From an uncultured Lachnospiraceae bacterium (GTDB lineage Bacteria > Bacillota > Clostridia > Lachnospirales > Lachnospiraceae): DNA of 51,379 nt. The notes beneath the pieces are model-generated. The model did no database searches. It worked only from the letters and a program-made list of their open reading frames with translations, and was not told where the DNA came from. The DNA is taken from contig CAKRQV010000016.1 in NCBI GenBank assembly GCA_934394565.1, forward strand, positions 1 to 51,379. Reading direction: 5' to 3'. Of the stretch, positions 8,086 to 16,012 are shown in pieces (position 1 is the stretch's first letter; every line of letters begins with the position of its first letter). The position numbers were made by a program, and so were the translations under genes.

Positions 8086-9438
8086 ATGAAAAATAAAAAC
8101 TTGATGATGGCGGAAAAGATCGCTGCCAGCGTCAGTGAGGCCGGCGGAAGCACCTATTACGTCGGCGGTTATGTCCGGGATAAGCTGCTGGGGATCGATA
8201 ACAAGGATATCGATATAGAAATCCACGGGATTTCCCCTGAAAAGCTTGCAGATATTCTGGACAGTCTCGGAAAACGCACAGAGATGGGCGCAAGTTTTGG
8301 TATCTACGGCCTTCGGGGGTATGATCTGGATATCGCCATGCCCCGGAAAGAGGAGGCAACCGGCAGAGGACATAAGGATTTTGCTGTGTATGTTGATCCG
8401 TATCTGGGCACATATAAGGCGGCTCTCCGACGGGATTTTACGATGAATGCGCTGATGCAGGATGTGCTGACGGGAAAGGTCGTAGATCATTTTGGCGGCA
8501 TGGCGGATCTGCATAAGGGTGTGCTTCGCCATGTCAACAGCAAAACTTTTGTGGAAGATCCGCTGCGTGTGCTCAGGGCTGCCCAGTTTGCTGCCCGCTT
8601 TGACTTTTCACTGGCACCGGAGACGGTGAACCTTGCCAGAACGATGGATTTGTCTGCTCTGGCCAGTGAGCGTATTTTCGGCGAGCTGGAAAAAGCTCTG
8701 TTAAAGGCTGAGCGTCCTTCAGTTTTTTTCAGGGAAATGAGCAGGATGGAGCAGATGACCCTGTGGTTTCCGGAGGTAGAGCAACTTAAGGGGATCGGGC
8801 AGAATCCACTGTACCATCCGGAGGGCGATGTTTATATCCACAGCATGCAGGTGCTTGACCGGGCGGCTTTGTACCGGGAGCAGGCAAAGGATCCGGTGGC
8901 ATTTATGCTGTCGGCACTGGTGCATGATTTTGGTAAGATCACGGCTACAAGGACGACAGAAAAAGGCATCCAGGCGATAGGACATGAGACAGAAGGGCTT
9001 CCTTTGGTGGAAACCTTTATCCGGCGGCTGACCAATGAGGCAGGGCTGCGCAAATATGTACTGAATATGACCAGGCTGCATATGCGACCAAACAGACTGG
9101 CTGCAGATCATGCCAGACTGCAGGCCACAAACCGCATGTTTGACGAATCGGTGGATCCACGGGGACTTCTGCTTCTGGCAAGATGTGACCGTTCCCTGAG
9201 ACAGCGTACGGAAGAGATTCGTGAAGAGGAGGCGTTTTTAGAGGAACGACTGGTGCTTTTTGAAGAGATCATGGCCCGTCCCTGTGTGATGGGGGCAGAT
9301 CTGGTGAAGGCGGGATTAAAGCCGGGTCCGGCATTTTCGGATGTTCTTTCCTTTGCCCATACGTTGCGGCTTTCCGGCGTGGAGAAGGAAAAAGCACTGC
9401 CGCAGGTCCTTTCTTATGCCCGGGGAAAAGGTCTGTAA
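8086..9438 (+). CDS. cca: CCA tRNA nucleotidyltransferase with HD domain
   Basis: A class II nucleotidyltransferase that adds or repairs the 3' CCA of tRNAs, consistent with the tRNA genes here not encoding CCA. Motif GGYVRDKLLG (27-36) and catalytic DxD at D41/D43, then RRDFTMNALM, the head and neck region, and an HD-type C-terminal domain (HPEGDVYIHS ... LVHDFGK). 450 residues. Starts 4 nt after prfA, so co-transcribed. An HD domain often brings phosphohydrolase activity; a pure poly(A) polymerase is less likely given context. Confidence 0.9.
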   Translation: MKNKNLMMAEKIAASVSEAGGSTYYVGGYVRDKLLGIDNKDIDIEIHGISPEKLADILDSLGKRTEMGASFGIYGLRGYDLDIAMPRKEEATGRGHKDFAVYVDPYLGTYKAALRRDFTMNALMQDVLTGKVVDHFGGMADLHKGVLRHVNSKTFVEDPLRVLRAAQFAARFDFSLAPETVNLARTMDLSALASERIFGELEKALLKAERPSVFFREMSRMEQMTLWFPEVEQLKGIGQNPLYHPEGDVYIHSMQVLDRAALYREQAKDPVAFMLSALVHDFGKITATRTTEKGIQAIGHETEGLPLVETFIRRLTNEAGLRKYVLNMTRLHMRPNRLAADHARLQATNRMFDESVDPRGLLLLARCDRSLRQRTEEIREEEAFLEERLVLFEEIMARPCVMGADLVKAGLKPGPAFSDVLSFAHTLRLSGVEKEKALPQVLSYARGKGL

Positions 9439-9465
9439 GGCAAAAAAGAGCTTTTTTACGGCTGG

Positions 9466-9495
9466 TTGACGGCAGAGGGTTTTTACGCATATAAT
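9466..9495 (+). promoter_or_regulatory. glmM promoter
   Basis: TTGACG (9466-9471), 18-nt spacer, TATAAT (9490-9495). The leader of about 100 nt contains a small hairpin GCAGGA-GAATA-TCCTGC (9573-9589) directly before the ribosome binding site. AAAAAAGAGCTTTTTT at 9442-9457 just upstream may end the cca transcript. Confidence 0.8.
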
Positions 9496-9604
9496 AAGAC
9501 AGAATCTGTATTTTGAAAAAGGCAGGAAAAGGTGGCAGCAGGAGGCCTTTATATTGCCAGAGTAAAAGATATGCAGGAGAATATCCTGCGTTATGGAGGA
9601 TACA

Positions 9605-10951
9605 ATGGGAAAATATTTTGGAACGGACGGTTTCCGTGGTGAAGCTAATGTAAATCTGACAGTAGAACATGCCTACAAGGTAGGACGTTTTCTTGGCTGG
9701 TATTTTGGAAGAGAACATAAGGCACAGATCGTGATCGGAAAGGATACCAGAAGAAGCAGTTATATGTTCGAATATTCTCTGGTAGCCGGTCTGACGGCAT
9801 CTGGTGCAGATGCTTTTCTTTTACACGTAACGACAACACCAAGTGTGGCTTATGTAGTCCGTACGGATGAATTTGACTGCGGGATCATGATTTCTGCCAG
9901 TCACAATCCGTTTTATGATAACGGTATCAAGCTGATCAATGGCAATGGGCAGAAAATGGATGCGAAGATCGAAGCGCAGATTGAGGCCTATATCGACGGG
10001 GAACTTCCGGAGATTCCGTTTGCCCACAGAGAGCATATTGGACGGACGGTGGATTTCGTGGCCGGACGTAACCGCTATATCGGCTATCTGATCTCGATAC
10101 CGACCCGTTCCTACAAGAACTGGAAGGTGGGTCTGGACTGCTCCAACGGCAGTGCATCCTCTGTGGCCAAGAGTGTATTTGATGCACTGGGAGCCAAGAC
10201 TTTTGTTATCAACAATACACCGGATGGTACGAATATTAACAAAGAATGCGGGTCTACACATATCGAATATCTGCAGCGCTATGTGGTGGAAAATGGACTG
10301 GATATTGGTTTTGCCTATGACGGTGATGCAGACAGGTGCATTGCTGTAGATGAAAATGGTAAAGTGGTCAATGGTGATCTGATTCTGTACGTTTGCGGTA
10401 AATACCTTAAAGAAAAGGGACAGCTCAGTAATGATACGATCGTAACGACCGTTATGTCTAATATTGGTCTGTATAAAGCCTGCGACAGGGAGAAAATCCG
10501 TTATGAACAGACAGCGGTAGGTGATAAATATGTCAGCGAGAATATGCAGGCCAATGGCCACAGTCTGGGAGGTGAACAGTCTGGTCATATCATTTTCAAC
10601 CGGTATGCAACGACGGGTGACGGCATCCTGACATCTCTGATGATCATGGAGGTGCTGACCCATAAAAAGACAACACTGGCAACACTGGCGGGCGAAGTAA
10701 AGATCTATCCGCAGCTGTTAAAGAATGTCCGGGTGGCAGACAAAAAGACAGCCAGAGAGAATTCTGCCATGCAGGCAGAGGTGAAAAAAGTCGGGGAAGC
10801 TCTGGGCAGTGAGGGACGTATTCTGGTAAGAGAGAGCGGTACGGAGCCGTTGATCCGTGTTATGGTCGAAGCAGCCGATGACGCAACATGTGAGAAATAT
10901 GTGGACCAGGTGATCGCTGTGATGAAGCAGGAAGGCCTTGTTCTGGAATAA
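9605..10951 (+). CDS. glmM: Phosphoglucosamine mutase
   Basis: Converts glucosamine-6-phosphate to glucosamine-1-phosphate for UDP-GlcNAc and peptidoglycan synthesis. Phosphoserine loop ISASHNP with S99, metal loop DGDADRC, sugar-binding GGEQSGHI and the C-terminal phosphate site RESGTEPLIRVM. The start is ATG at 9605 (MGKYFGTDGFRG), with GGAGGA 4 nt upstream; an in-frame ATG at 9593 would overlap that site. 448 residues. In many Firmicutes glmM follows cdaA-cdaR; here it is 33 kb away from that pair, in an operon with a TPR lipoprotein. Confidence 0.97.
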   Translation: MGKYFGTDGFRGEANVNLTVEHAYKVGRFLGWYFGREHKAQIVIGKDTRRSSYMFEYSLVAGLTASGADAFLLHVTTTPSVAYVVRTDEFDCGIMISASHNPFYDNGIKLINGNGQKMDAKIEAQIEAYIDGELPEIPFAHREHIGRTVDFVAGRNRYIGYLISIPTRSYKNWKVGLDCSNGSASSVAKSVFDALGAKTFVINNTPDGTNINKECGSTHIEYLQRYVVENGLDIGFAYDGDADRCIAVDENGKVVNGDLILYVCGKYLKEKGQLSNDTIVTTVMSNIGLYKACDREKIRYEQTAVGDKYVSENMQANGHSLGGEQSGHIIFNRYATTGDGILTSLMIMEVLTHKKTTLATLAGEVKIYPQLLKNVRVADKKTARENSAMQAEVKKVGEALGSEGRILVRESGTEPLIRVMVEAADDATCEKYVDQVIAVMKQEGLVLE

Positions 10952-10963
10952 AGAGAGGTATAC

Positions 10964-12013
10964 ATGAGATACAAATCAGGTATGGCTGCCATGGTGCTTT
11001 CTCTGGCACTGGTGTGTACCGGCTGTGCTTCACAGGCGGACCAGTTTTACAGCGAAGGCGTGGACAGTCTGGAAGCCGGACAGTATGAAGCGGCGGTAAC
11101 ATACTTTCAGCAGGGCGTGGAGACAAAGCAGAGACTGGCAGAAAACTACAGGGGGCTTGGTATCGCCTATTATAATACGGGTGATTATGCATCAGCAGTG
11201 ACTGTGTTAAAGCAGAGTCTGGAAGAGATGGATACTGTCAATGATGCTTTCACAATTGATGTGTATTATTATCTTGCCGAAGCCTATCGTGCCAGAGGTG
11301 AGCTTGTCCGCTCCGCAGAGGCCTATACAAAACTGCTGGAGTACACCCATACAGCGGAGGCCTACGAACGCCGTGGGACGGTTTATATGGAAAAGGGTGA
11401 TATGGACCGGGGATTGCAGGATTTTGAAAAAGCGGTGACCCTGGATGACAGCTACAGCGTAATCTGGCAGGTTTATACAGTGTGCAAGACCTATGATATG
11501 GAAAAACAGGGCCGGGAATTTCTGGAACAGGCCCTGGATACAGAGTTAGATACCTCCGCAGATGTGACAACTTTGTATTACCGCGGACTGTTTAACTATA
11601 CACTGGGATATTATGATCAGGCCAGAGATGTGCTTTTGCAGGCTGTGAACAAGGATTCGGACGAGGCCAGACTGTTGCTCGGCAAGGTGTATCTGGCTAT
11701 GGAGGATACGGTGAGTGCCCGTTCGGTGTATCAGGAATATCTGAGCAGGAAGGAAGATGCGGCAGAAGCCTATAACGGGCTGGCCCTCTGTGATATTGCG
11801 GAGCAAAATTACGATGCTGCATTGCAGAATATTGAACAGGGACTGGCAAAGGCCGGTGAGGATGAGAAACAAAGTCTTTTGTTTAACCGCATTGTGGTGT
11901 ATGAGTATAAGCTGGATTTTGAACAGGCAAAGTCGTACATGGCGGAGTATGTGAAAGCATATCCGGACGATGAAGCAGCTGCCAGAGAAAATCAGTTTTT
12001 ACAGACACGGTAA
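10964..12013 (+). CDS. TPR-repeat lipoprotein
   Basis: 349 residues. The N-terminal signal peptide ends in LVCTGC, a near-consensus lipobox (C at -3 is atypical), so it is probably anchored outside the membrane. The rest is a run of tetratricopeptide repeats (for example YSEGVDSLEAGQYEAAVTYF, RGLGIAYYNTGDYASAV, AYNGLALCDIAEQNYDAAL), which suggests a scaffold for protein contacts. It starts 12 nt after glmM with GAGAGG as RBS, so they are likely co-transcribed. The partner is unknown; a cell-wall role is only suggested by glmM. Confidence 0.8.
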   Translation: MRYKSGMAAMVLSLALVCTGCASQADQFYSEGVDSLEAGQYEAAVTYFQQGVETKQRLAENYRGLGIAYYNTGDYASAVTVLKQSLEEMDTVNDAFTIDVYYYLAEAYRARGELVRSAEAYTKLLEYTHTAEAYERRGTVYMEKGDMDRGLQDFEKAVTLDDSYSVIWQVYTVCKTYDMEKQGREFLEQALDTELDTSADVTTLYYRGLFNYTLGYYDQARDVLLQAVNKDSDEARLLLGKVYLAMEDTVSARSVYQEYLSRKEDAAEAYNGLALCDIAEQNYDAALQNIEQGLAKAGEDEKQSLLFNRIVVYEYKLDFEQAKSYMAEYVKAYPDDEAAARENQFLQTR

Positions 12014-12062
12014 ATAAAAGAAAACTCCAATGGAGCATTCTTTATATGCTGAGGCAACAAAA
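12013..12062. repeat. Intergenic hairpin repeat family B, copy 1
   Basis: About 50 nt beginning at the stop of the TPR gene: AAAAGAAA, then CTCCAATGGAG (self-complementary core), then TTCTTT, followed by GCTGAGGCAACAAAA. Copy 2 at 28513-28563 matches closely across the whole unit, including the GCTGAGGCAACAAAA tail. Both are followed at once by an intrinsic terminator. Confidence 0.8.
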
Positions 12063-12067
12063 GCAGG

Positions 12068-12094
12068 AAAAGCTGACAAAGAGTCGGCTTTTTT
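12068..12094 (+). terminator. Terminator between TPR gene and hflX
   Basis: AAAAGCTGAC (12068-12077), loop AAAGA, GTCGGCTTTT (12083-12092), then more T. One G-T pair in a 10-bp stem. Confidence 0.8.
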
Positions 12095-12112
12095 CTGCAT
12101 AGAGGAGAATAC

Positions 12113-13369
12113 ATGACAGAAATGATCAATAATGATACAGTCCGGGAGACGTTTGTCCTGGTGGGAGCGCAGACACCGGATATGTCTGGCAATATTGCCA
12201 TGGAAGATTCTTTAAACGAACTGGAAGAGCTGGTGCATACAGCCGGGGCAGAATGTGTGGGTAAGGTCATACAGAATATGGAACGAATTCATCCGGGAAC
12301 ATATCTGGGCAGCGGTAAACTGGAAGAAATCAAGTGTATGCTGCTGGCATATGATGCGACAGGAATTGTGTGTGATGATGAGCTGTCGCCGGCTCAGATG
12401 AATAATCTGGAAAAAATCCTGGAGTGCAAGGTGCTTGACCGTACGATGGTTATCCTTGATATTTTTGCCGCAAGAGCCAGGAGCCGTGAGGGAAAGATCC
12501 AGGTCGAACTGGCACAGCTCAGGTATCGTGCAGCCCGTCTGGTCGGTATGCGTGCTTCATTGTCACGTCTGGGCGGCGGTATAGGGACCAGAGGACCAGG
12601 TGAGAAGAAGCTGGAGATGGACAGACGTTTGATCCATGGTCGGATCTCCCGGTTAAAAGAAGAACTGGAAAGTGTGAAAAAACACAGAGAACTGATCCGC
12701 GGTCAGCGTAAAGAAAACCGTATCCCGACAGCAGCAATCGTTGGATATACGAATGCCGGAAAATCAACATTCCTTAATGCGATGACCGGAGCTGATGTGC
12801 TGGAGGAGGATAAGCTGTTTGCCACGCTTGATCCCACCACCAGGCTTCTGGAGCTGGAAAACGGTCAGCAGCTGCTTTTGACGGATACCGTTGGATTTAT
12901 TCATAAGCTGCCGCACCATCTGATCGAAGCATTTAAGAGTACGTTGGAAGAAGCAAAATATGCGGACTATATTATTCATGTTGTCGATGCATCGGATCCT
13001 ATGGTAGATATGCATATGCAGGTTGTATATGATACGTTGCATGAGCTGGAAGCTGATCAGAAAAAGATTCTGACGCTGTTTAACAAATGTGACCGGGAAG
13101 CAGCACAGCAGGGATTGCACGATCCGCGGGCGGATAAGACGCTCGGTATTTCGGCAAAGACAGGAGAAGGACTGGAAAATTGCCGCAATGTCCTTTCAGA
13201 TCTGCTGATGGAATCCTTTATTCTTCTGGAGAGAGTATTTTCCTACAGCGATGCCGGACTTATACAGCTGATACGTCGGGAAGGACAGCTTCTGGAGGAA
13301 GAATATCTGGCCGATGGAATCCGCGTCAAAGCGAATGTCCCGGTAGAACTGTATGGCCGTCTGAGCTGA
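12113..13369 (+). CDS. hflX: Ribosome-associated GTPase HflX
   Basis: A GTPase that binds and splits stalled or hibernating ribosomes. The N-terminal HflX domain (HPGTYLGSGKLEEIK, DDELSPAQMNNLEKIL, RTMVILDIFAARARSREGK) and the LSRLGGGIGTRGPGEKKLE linker are followed by a G domain with P-loop GYTNAGKST, switch II DTVGFIHKLPHHL and NKCD. 418 residues. RBS GAGGAG precedes ATG. It lies behind a terminator, so it may use its own weak promoter, which I cannot place with confidence. Confidence 0.95.
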   Translation: MTEMINNDTVRETFVLVGAQTPDMSGNIAMEDSLNELEELVHTAGAECVGKVIQNMERIHPGTYLGSGKLEEIKCMLLAYDATGIVCDDELSPAQMNNLEKILECKVLDRTMVILDIFAARARSREGKIQVELAQLRYRAARLVGMRASLSRLGGGIGTRGPGEKKLEMDRRLIHGRISRLKEELESVKKHRELIRGQRKENRIPTAAIVGYTNAGKSTFLNAMTGADVLEEDKLFATLDPTTRLLELENGQQLLLTDTVGFIHKLPHHLIEAFKSTLEEAKYADYIIHVVDASDPMVDMHMQVVYDTLHELEADQKKILTLFNKCDREAAQQGLHDPRADKTLGISAKTGEGLENCRNVLSDLLMESFILLERVFSYSDAGLIQLIRREGQLLEEEYLADGIRVKANVPVELYGRLS

Positions 13370-13426
13370 AAAATAGAAATAGCTGAAAGACGGAAGGTGT
13401 ACGCTGAGAAAAAGCCAATTTTTTGT

Positions 13427-13456
13427 TTGCAAAAAAGGAAAAGAAAGTGCTAAAAT
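13427..13456 (+). promoter_or_regulatory. Promoter of the Crp/Fnr gene
   Basis: TTGCAA (13427-13432), 18-nt spacer, TAAAAT (13451-13456). The leader is about 85 nt. Confidence 0.6.
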
Positions 13457-13545
13457 AGTCCATATATGTATCCTGGCCCATCTGCCATAGGCAGAAGGAT
13501 ATGTAAAGCAAAGCATGAGAAAGGAAATACAGCGAAACAAACCGT

Positions 13546-14145
13546 ATGATCAGAGATAAACTTTTCAGAAAAGTAACAGGAATTTCCGATGAAGATGTGA
13601 TCGTGGAGCTTGAAAAGATGGCATCCGTCCAATCCCTCAGAAAAGGTGAAATGTATATCCACAGGGGTGAGCCCGAGATGCAGGTGGCATTTCTTCTCAG
13701 TGGAGGAATCAAGACCTTTCTGATCCAGGACAATGGCAGCATGTATGTCAATTGTCTGGAAGCCAGACAGTACGCACCGCTTCTGACCAATGGCAGCGGC
13801 CCGCATGCACCGGCCCTGATGAATATACAGACGATTGCTGATACAGAGATCTTAAAAGTGCCTATGGATCTGGTATGGCGGCTCAGAGAAGAAAATCCAC
13901 AGGTGGCATCGGTGTATGACACATGGCTTTTGCGTTACCTGCAGGAGCATCAGGAACATAAGCAGGTACTGTGTCTGCCAACAGAAGACAGATTGCGTTG
14001 GCTGGCAGAAAAGCGACCGGATCTGGTGCGGATCGCTTCACAGAAAGATATAGCACTGTTTTTGAATATGACACCCGAACGTCTCAGTACGGTAAAAAAA
14101 CAGCTTCTTGAAGATTCCGCGTTCTGTGAAAAACATAAGTTATAA
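13546..14145 (+). CDS. Crp/Fnr-family transcriptional regulator
   Basis: 199 residues. An N-terminal cNMP-binding-type beta-barrel (about 10-115, with VQSLRKGEMYIHRGEPEMQVAFLLSG split over strands), a dimerisation helix (about 120-145) and a C-terminal winged helix with the motif SQKDIALFLNMTPERLSTVKKQL. No FNR-type cysteine cluster is seen, so an oxygen-sensing [4Fe-4S] role is unlikely; the ligand is unknown. The ATG start has only a weak AAGGAAAT upstream. It sits directly before an unassigned small transcription unit and may regulate it (inference). Confidence 0.85.
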   Translation: MIRDKLFRKVTGISDEDVIVELEKMASVQSLRKGEMYIHRGEPEMQVAFLLSGGIKTFLIQDNGSMYVNCLEARQYAPLLTNGSGPHAPALMNIQTIADTEILKVPMDLVWRLREENPQVASVYDTWLLRYLQEHQEHKQVLCLPTEDRLRWLAEKRPDLVRIASQKDIALFLNMTPERLSTVKKQLLEDSAFCEKHKL

Positions 14146-14192
14146 GAAACGGTTAATACTTAATGTACATTAATGCAAAGCGGAAGCGCGTT

Positions 14193-14201
14193 TGCTATAA
14201 T
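14193..14201 (+). promoter_or_regulatory. Extended -10 promoter of the orphan RNA
   Basis: TG-C-TATAAT (14193-14201), a perfect extended -10. The -35 is weak (ATGCAA at 14173-14178, 17-nt spacer). Transcription would begin near 14208. Confidence 0.65.
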
Positions 14202-14207
14202 GACAAT

Positions 14208-14366
14208 CAGTAGCAGAGATCGACACAGCATTTTTGTGGTTCAGCCACCTTTTACCATTCTGTGGTGTGCGCGATATACTGTTTATAGTAGTGAAATCGA
14301 GTAGTCAGCTACGAACTAAAGCCCCGATATACAGAAAAGGGTACTGTATATCGGGACTTTTTTTAT
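14208..14366 (+). ncRNA. Candidate small RNA, unassigned
   Basis: A unit of about 155 nt bounded by an extended -10 promoter and a very strong terminator, with no ribosome binding site and no convincing ORF. Pairings I can see: GTAGC (14210-14214) with GCTAC (14308-14312), TCGA (14220-14223) with TCGA (14297-14300), ACACAG with CTGTG near 14223-14264, and an inner GTGG-TTCA-GCCAC hairpin near 14236. An elongated rod with bulges would be 6S-RNA-like, but I do not see enough to call it ssrS. It does not resemble tmRNA, SRP RNA or RNase P RNA. Confidence 0.5.
14318..14366 (+). terminator. Strong terminator of the orphan RNA
   Basis: Perfect 12-bp stem CCCGATATACAG/CTGTATATCGGG (14323-14334/14344-14355), extended by AAAG/CTTT after one mismatch, followed by a run of seven T. 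The reverse strand has a short T-run and may also end the convergent argG transcript. Confidence 0.93.
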
Positions 14367-14369
14367 TTA

Positions 14370-14421
14370 CGCGAGCAGTCGCCAAAGTCCATGCTTGCAT
14401 GAGACCTTGGCGACTGCCGCG
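14370..14421. repeat. Large near-perfect palindrome
   Basis: Arms CGCG-A-GCAGTCGCCAA (14370-14385) and TTGGCGACTGC-CGCG (14407-14421) pair over 15 bp with one bulge. Inside, CATGC-TT-GCATG (14390-14401) forms a second palindrome. It lies between the orphan RNA terminator and the argG 3' end and has no adjacent T-run in either direction. Only one copy is present in this window. Confidence 0.8.
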
Positions 14422-14452
14422 ATAACTTGTCGTGATTTAAAAAATATGAAAA

Positions 14453-15679
14453 TTATTTGTTTTTGTTTGCCTCGACCTCAGCCATCTTCATGGCACGGAC
14501 TTTCAGCGGCAGGCCGAACAGGGTGATGAAGCCTTCAGCATCGTGATGGTCATACAGATCACCTGTGGTGAAGGAAGCCAGAGATTCATTGTACAGGCTG
14601 TACGGAGAAGTTGTACCGGCTTTGATGATGTTGCCCTTGTACAGTTTGAATTTAACTTCACCTGTGACATATTTCTGGGTGGAAGTAACGAAAGCCTGGA
14701 CAGCTTCGCGAAGCGGTGTGAACCATTTGCCCTCGTATACGATCTGAGCCATCAGATTGCCCATATCTTTCTTTGTCTTTAAGGTCTCGCGGTCAAGTAC
14801 AAGCTCTTCCAGCTGCTGATGAGCTTCCATCAGGATGGTTCCGCCAGGGGTCTCATACACACCACGGGATTTCATACCAACGACACGGTTCTCTACGATA
14901 TCTACGATACCGATACCATGCTTGCCACCCAGCTCGTTGAGCTTGCGGATGATGTCGGAAACTTTCATCTTTTCACCGTTAACGCTTGTCGGAACACCGG
15001 CCTCAAAGGTCATGGTCACATATTCGCCTTCATCCGGAGCTTTTTCCGGGCTGACACCAAGAACCAGCAGGTGATCGAAATTCGGCTCGTTGGCCGGATC
15101 TTCCAGTTCCAGACCCTCGTGGCTGATGTGCCACAGGTTACGGTCACGGCTGTAGCTTGTATCTGCGGAGAACGGCAGGTGGATACCGTGTGCCTTGCAG
15201 TATTCAATCTCGGACTCACGGGAATCCATGGTCCATTTGTCATCACGCCATGCAGCGATGATCTTCAGATCCGGTGCCAGAGCTTTGATGCCCAGCTCGA
15301 AACGGATCTGGTCGTTACCTTTACCGGTAGCACCGTGACAGATAGCGGTAGCACCTTCTTTTCTGGCAATCTCTACCAGTTTCTTTGCGATACCCGGACG
15401 GGCCATAGATGTACCTAAGAGATATTTGTTCTCATATACGGCACCGGCCTGTACGCACGGAACAATATAGTCATCACAGAATTCATCTGTGATATCTTCA
15501 ATATATAATTTAGAAGCACCACAGGAAAGGGCTCTTTCTTCCAGACCATCCAGCTCTTCACCCTGTCCGCAGTCGATACAGCAGCAGACAACATCGTAGT
15601 CATAATTCTCTTTCAGCCACGGAATGATGGCAGTTGTATCCAGACCACCGGAGTAAGCTAAGATAACTTTTTCTTTCAT
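14453..15679 (-). CDS. argG: Argininosuccinate synthase
   Basis: ATP-dependent ligation of citrulline and aspartate, the penultimate step of arginine synthesis. N-terminal PP-loop AYSGGLDTT (residues 8-16), then LGTSMARPGIAKKL, ICHGATGKGNDQIRFE and SADTSYSRDRNLWHIS typical of the family. 408 residues, full length. RBS AGGAGGA precedes ATG on the minus strand. It is divergent from argCJBD, with a shared operator region. Confidence 0.97.
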   Translation of the reverse strand: MKEKVILAYSGGLDTTAIIPWLKENYDYDVVCCCIDCGQGEELDGLEERALSCGASKLYIEDITDEFCDDYIVPCVQAGAVYENKYLLGTSMARPGIAKKLVEIARKEGATAICHGATGKGNDQIRFELGIKALAPDLKIIAAWRDDKWTMDSRESEIEYCKAHGIHLPFSADTSYSRDRNLWHISHEGLELEDPANEPNFDHLLVLGVSPEKAPDEGEYVTMTFEAGVPTSVNGEKMKVSDIIRKLNELGGKHGIGIVDIVENRVVGMKSRGVYETPGGTILMEAHQQLEELVLDRETLKTKKDMGNLMAQIVYEGKWFTPLREAVQAFVTSTQKYVTGEVKFKLYKGNIIKAGTTSPYSLYNESLASFTTGDLYDHHDAEGFITLFGLPLKVRAMKMAEVEANKNK

Positions 15680-15730
15680 TGTAATGTATCCTCCTCATTG
15701 GAAAAATGTATTTTTCATTTGCTGGAACTT

Positions 15731-15759
15731 ACTATACAACATCAGTTCTCTAAAATCAA
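15731..15759 (-). promoter_or_regulatory. argG promoter
   Basis: On the minus strand: TTGATT (15759-15754), 17-nt spacer, TATAGT (15736-15731). Confidence 0.65.
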
Positions 15760-15787
15760 CCCCTAAAATTTATAAAAATTCATCTAT

Positions 15788-15804
15788 TGTGCATAAAACA
15801 CAAA
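15788..15804. promoter_or_regulatory. Imperfect second ARG box
   Basis: TGTGCATAAAACACAAA keeps a full left half (TGTGCAT) and a partial right half, one nucleotide shorter than consensus. It is 4 nt from the perfect box and may allow cooperative ArgR binding. Confidence 0.4.
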
Positions 15805-15808
15805 TATG

Positions 15809-15826
15809 TATGCATAAAAATGCATA
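15809..15826. promoter_or_regulatory. Consensus ARG box (ArgR/AhrC operator)
   Basis: TATGCATAAAAATGCATA matches every fixed position of the ARG box pattern TNTGNATWWWWATNCANA and is a perfect palindrome. It lies between the argG -35 (15754-15759) and the argC -35 (15854-15859), so it can control both directions. No argR gene is in this window. Confidence 0.85.
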
Positions 15827-15853
15827 AATAACGAATAAAACTGGAAAATATAC

Positions 15854-15882
15854 TTTACTTCCGGAAAAAACTGGTATATTAT
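15854..15882 (+). promoter_or_regulatory. argCJBD promoter
   Basis: TTTACT (15854-15859), 17-nt spacer, TATTAT (15877-15882). The leader to argC is about 125 nt and can form AAAGTTC/GAACTTT (15904-15910/15939-15945). No T-box motif or terminator is seen in the leader. Confidence 0.6.
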
Positions 15883-16012
15883 ACTTTTGTTATTTACTAT
15901 AGGAAAGTTCATGTGCCGTCTGCAGAGAAGAAAGAATGGAACTTTTATCCGGTAAAACTATATCGACAGCCGGACAGGCGCAGGATCATGAAACATAAAA
16001 AGGAGAAAAATC

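Noticed and set aside
14234..14425. 63-codon frame in the orphan RNA region
   Set aside because: TTG start without a ribosome site; it reads through the strong terminator and the palindrome.
15883..16012. T-box or arginine riboswitch in the argC leader
   Set aside because: No T-box core sequence, no specifier pattern and no terminator; ArgR control fits better.
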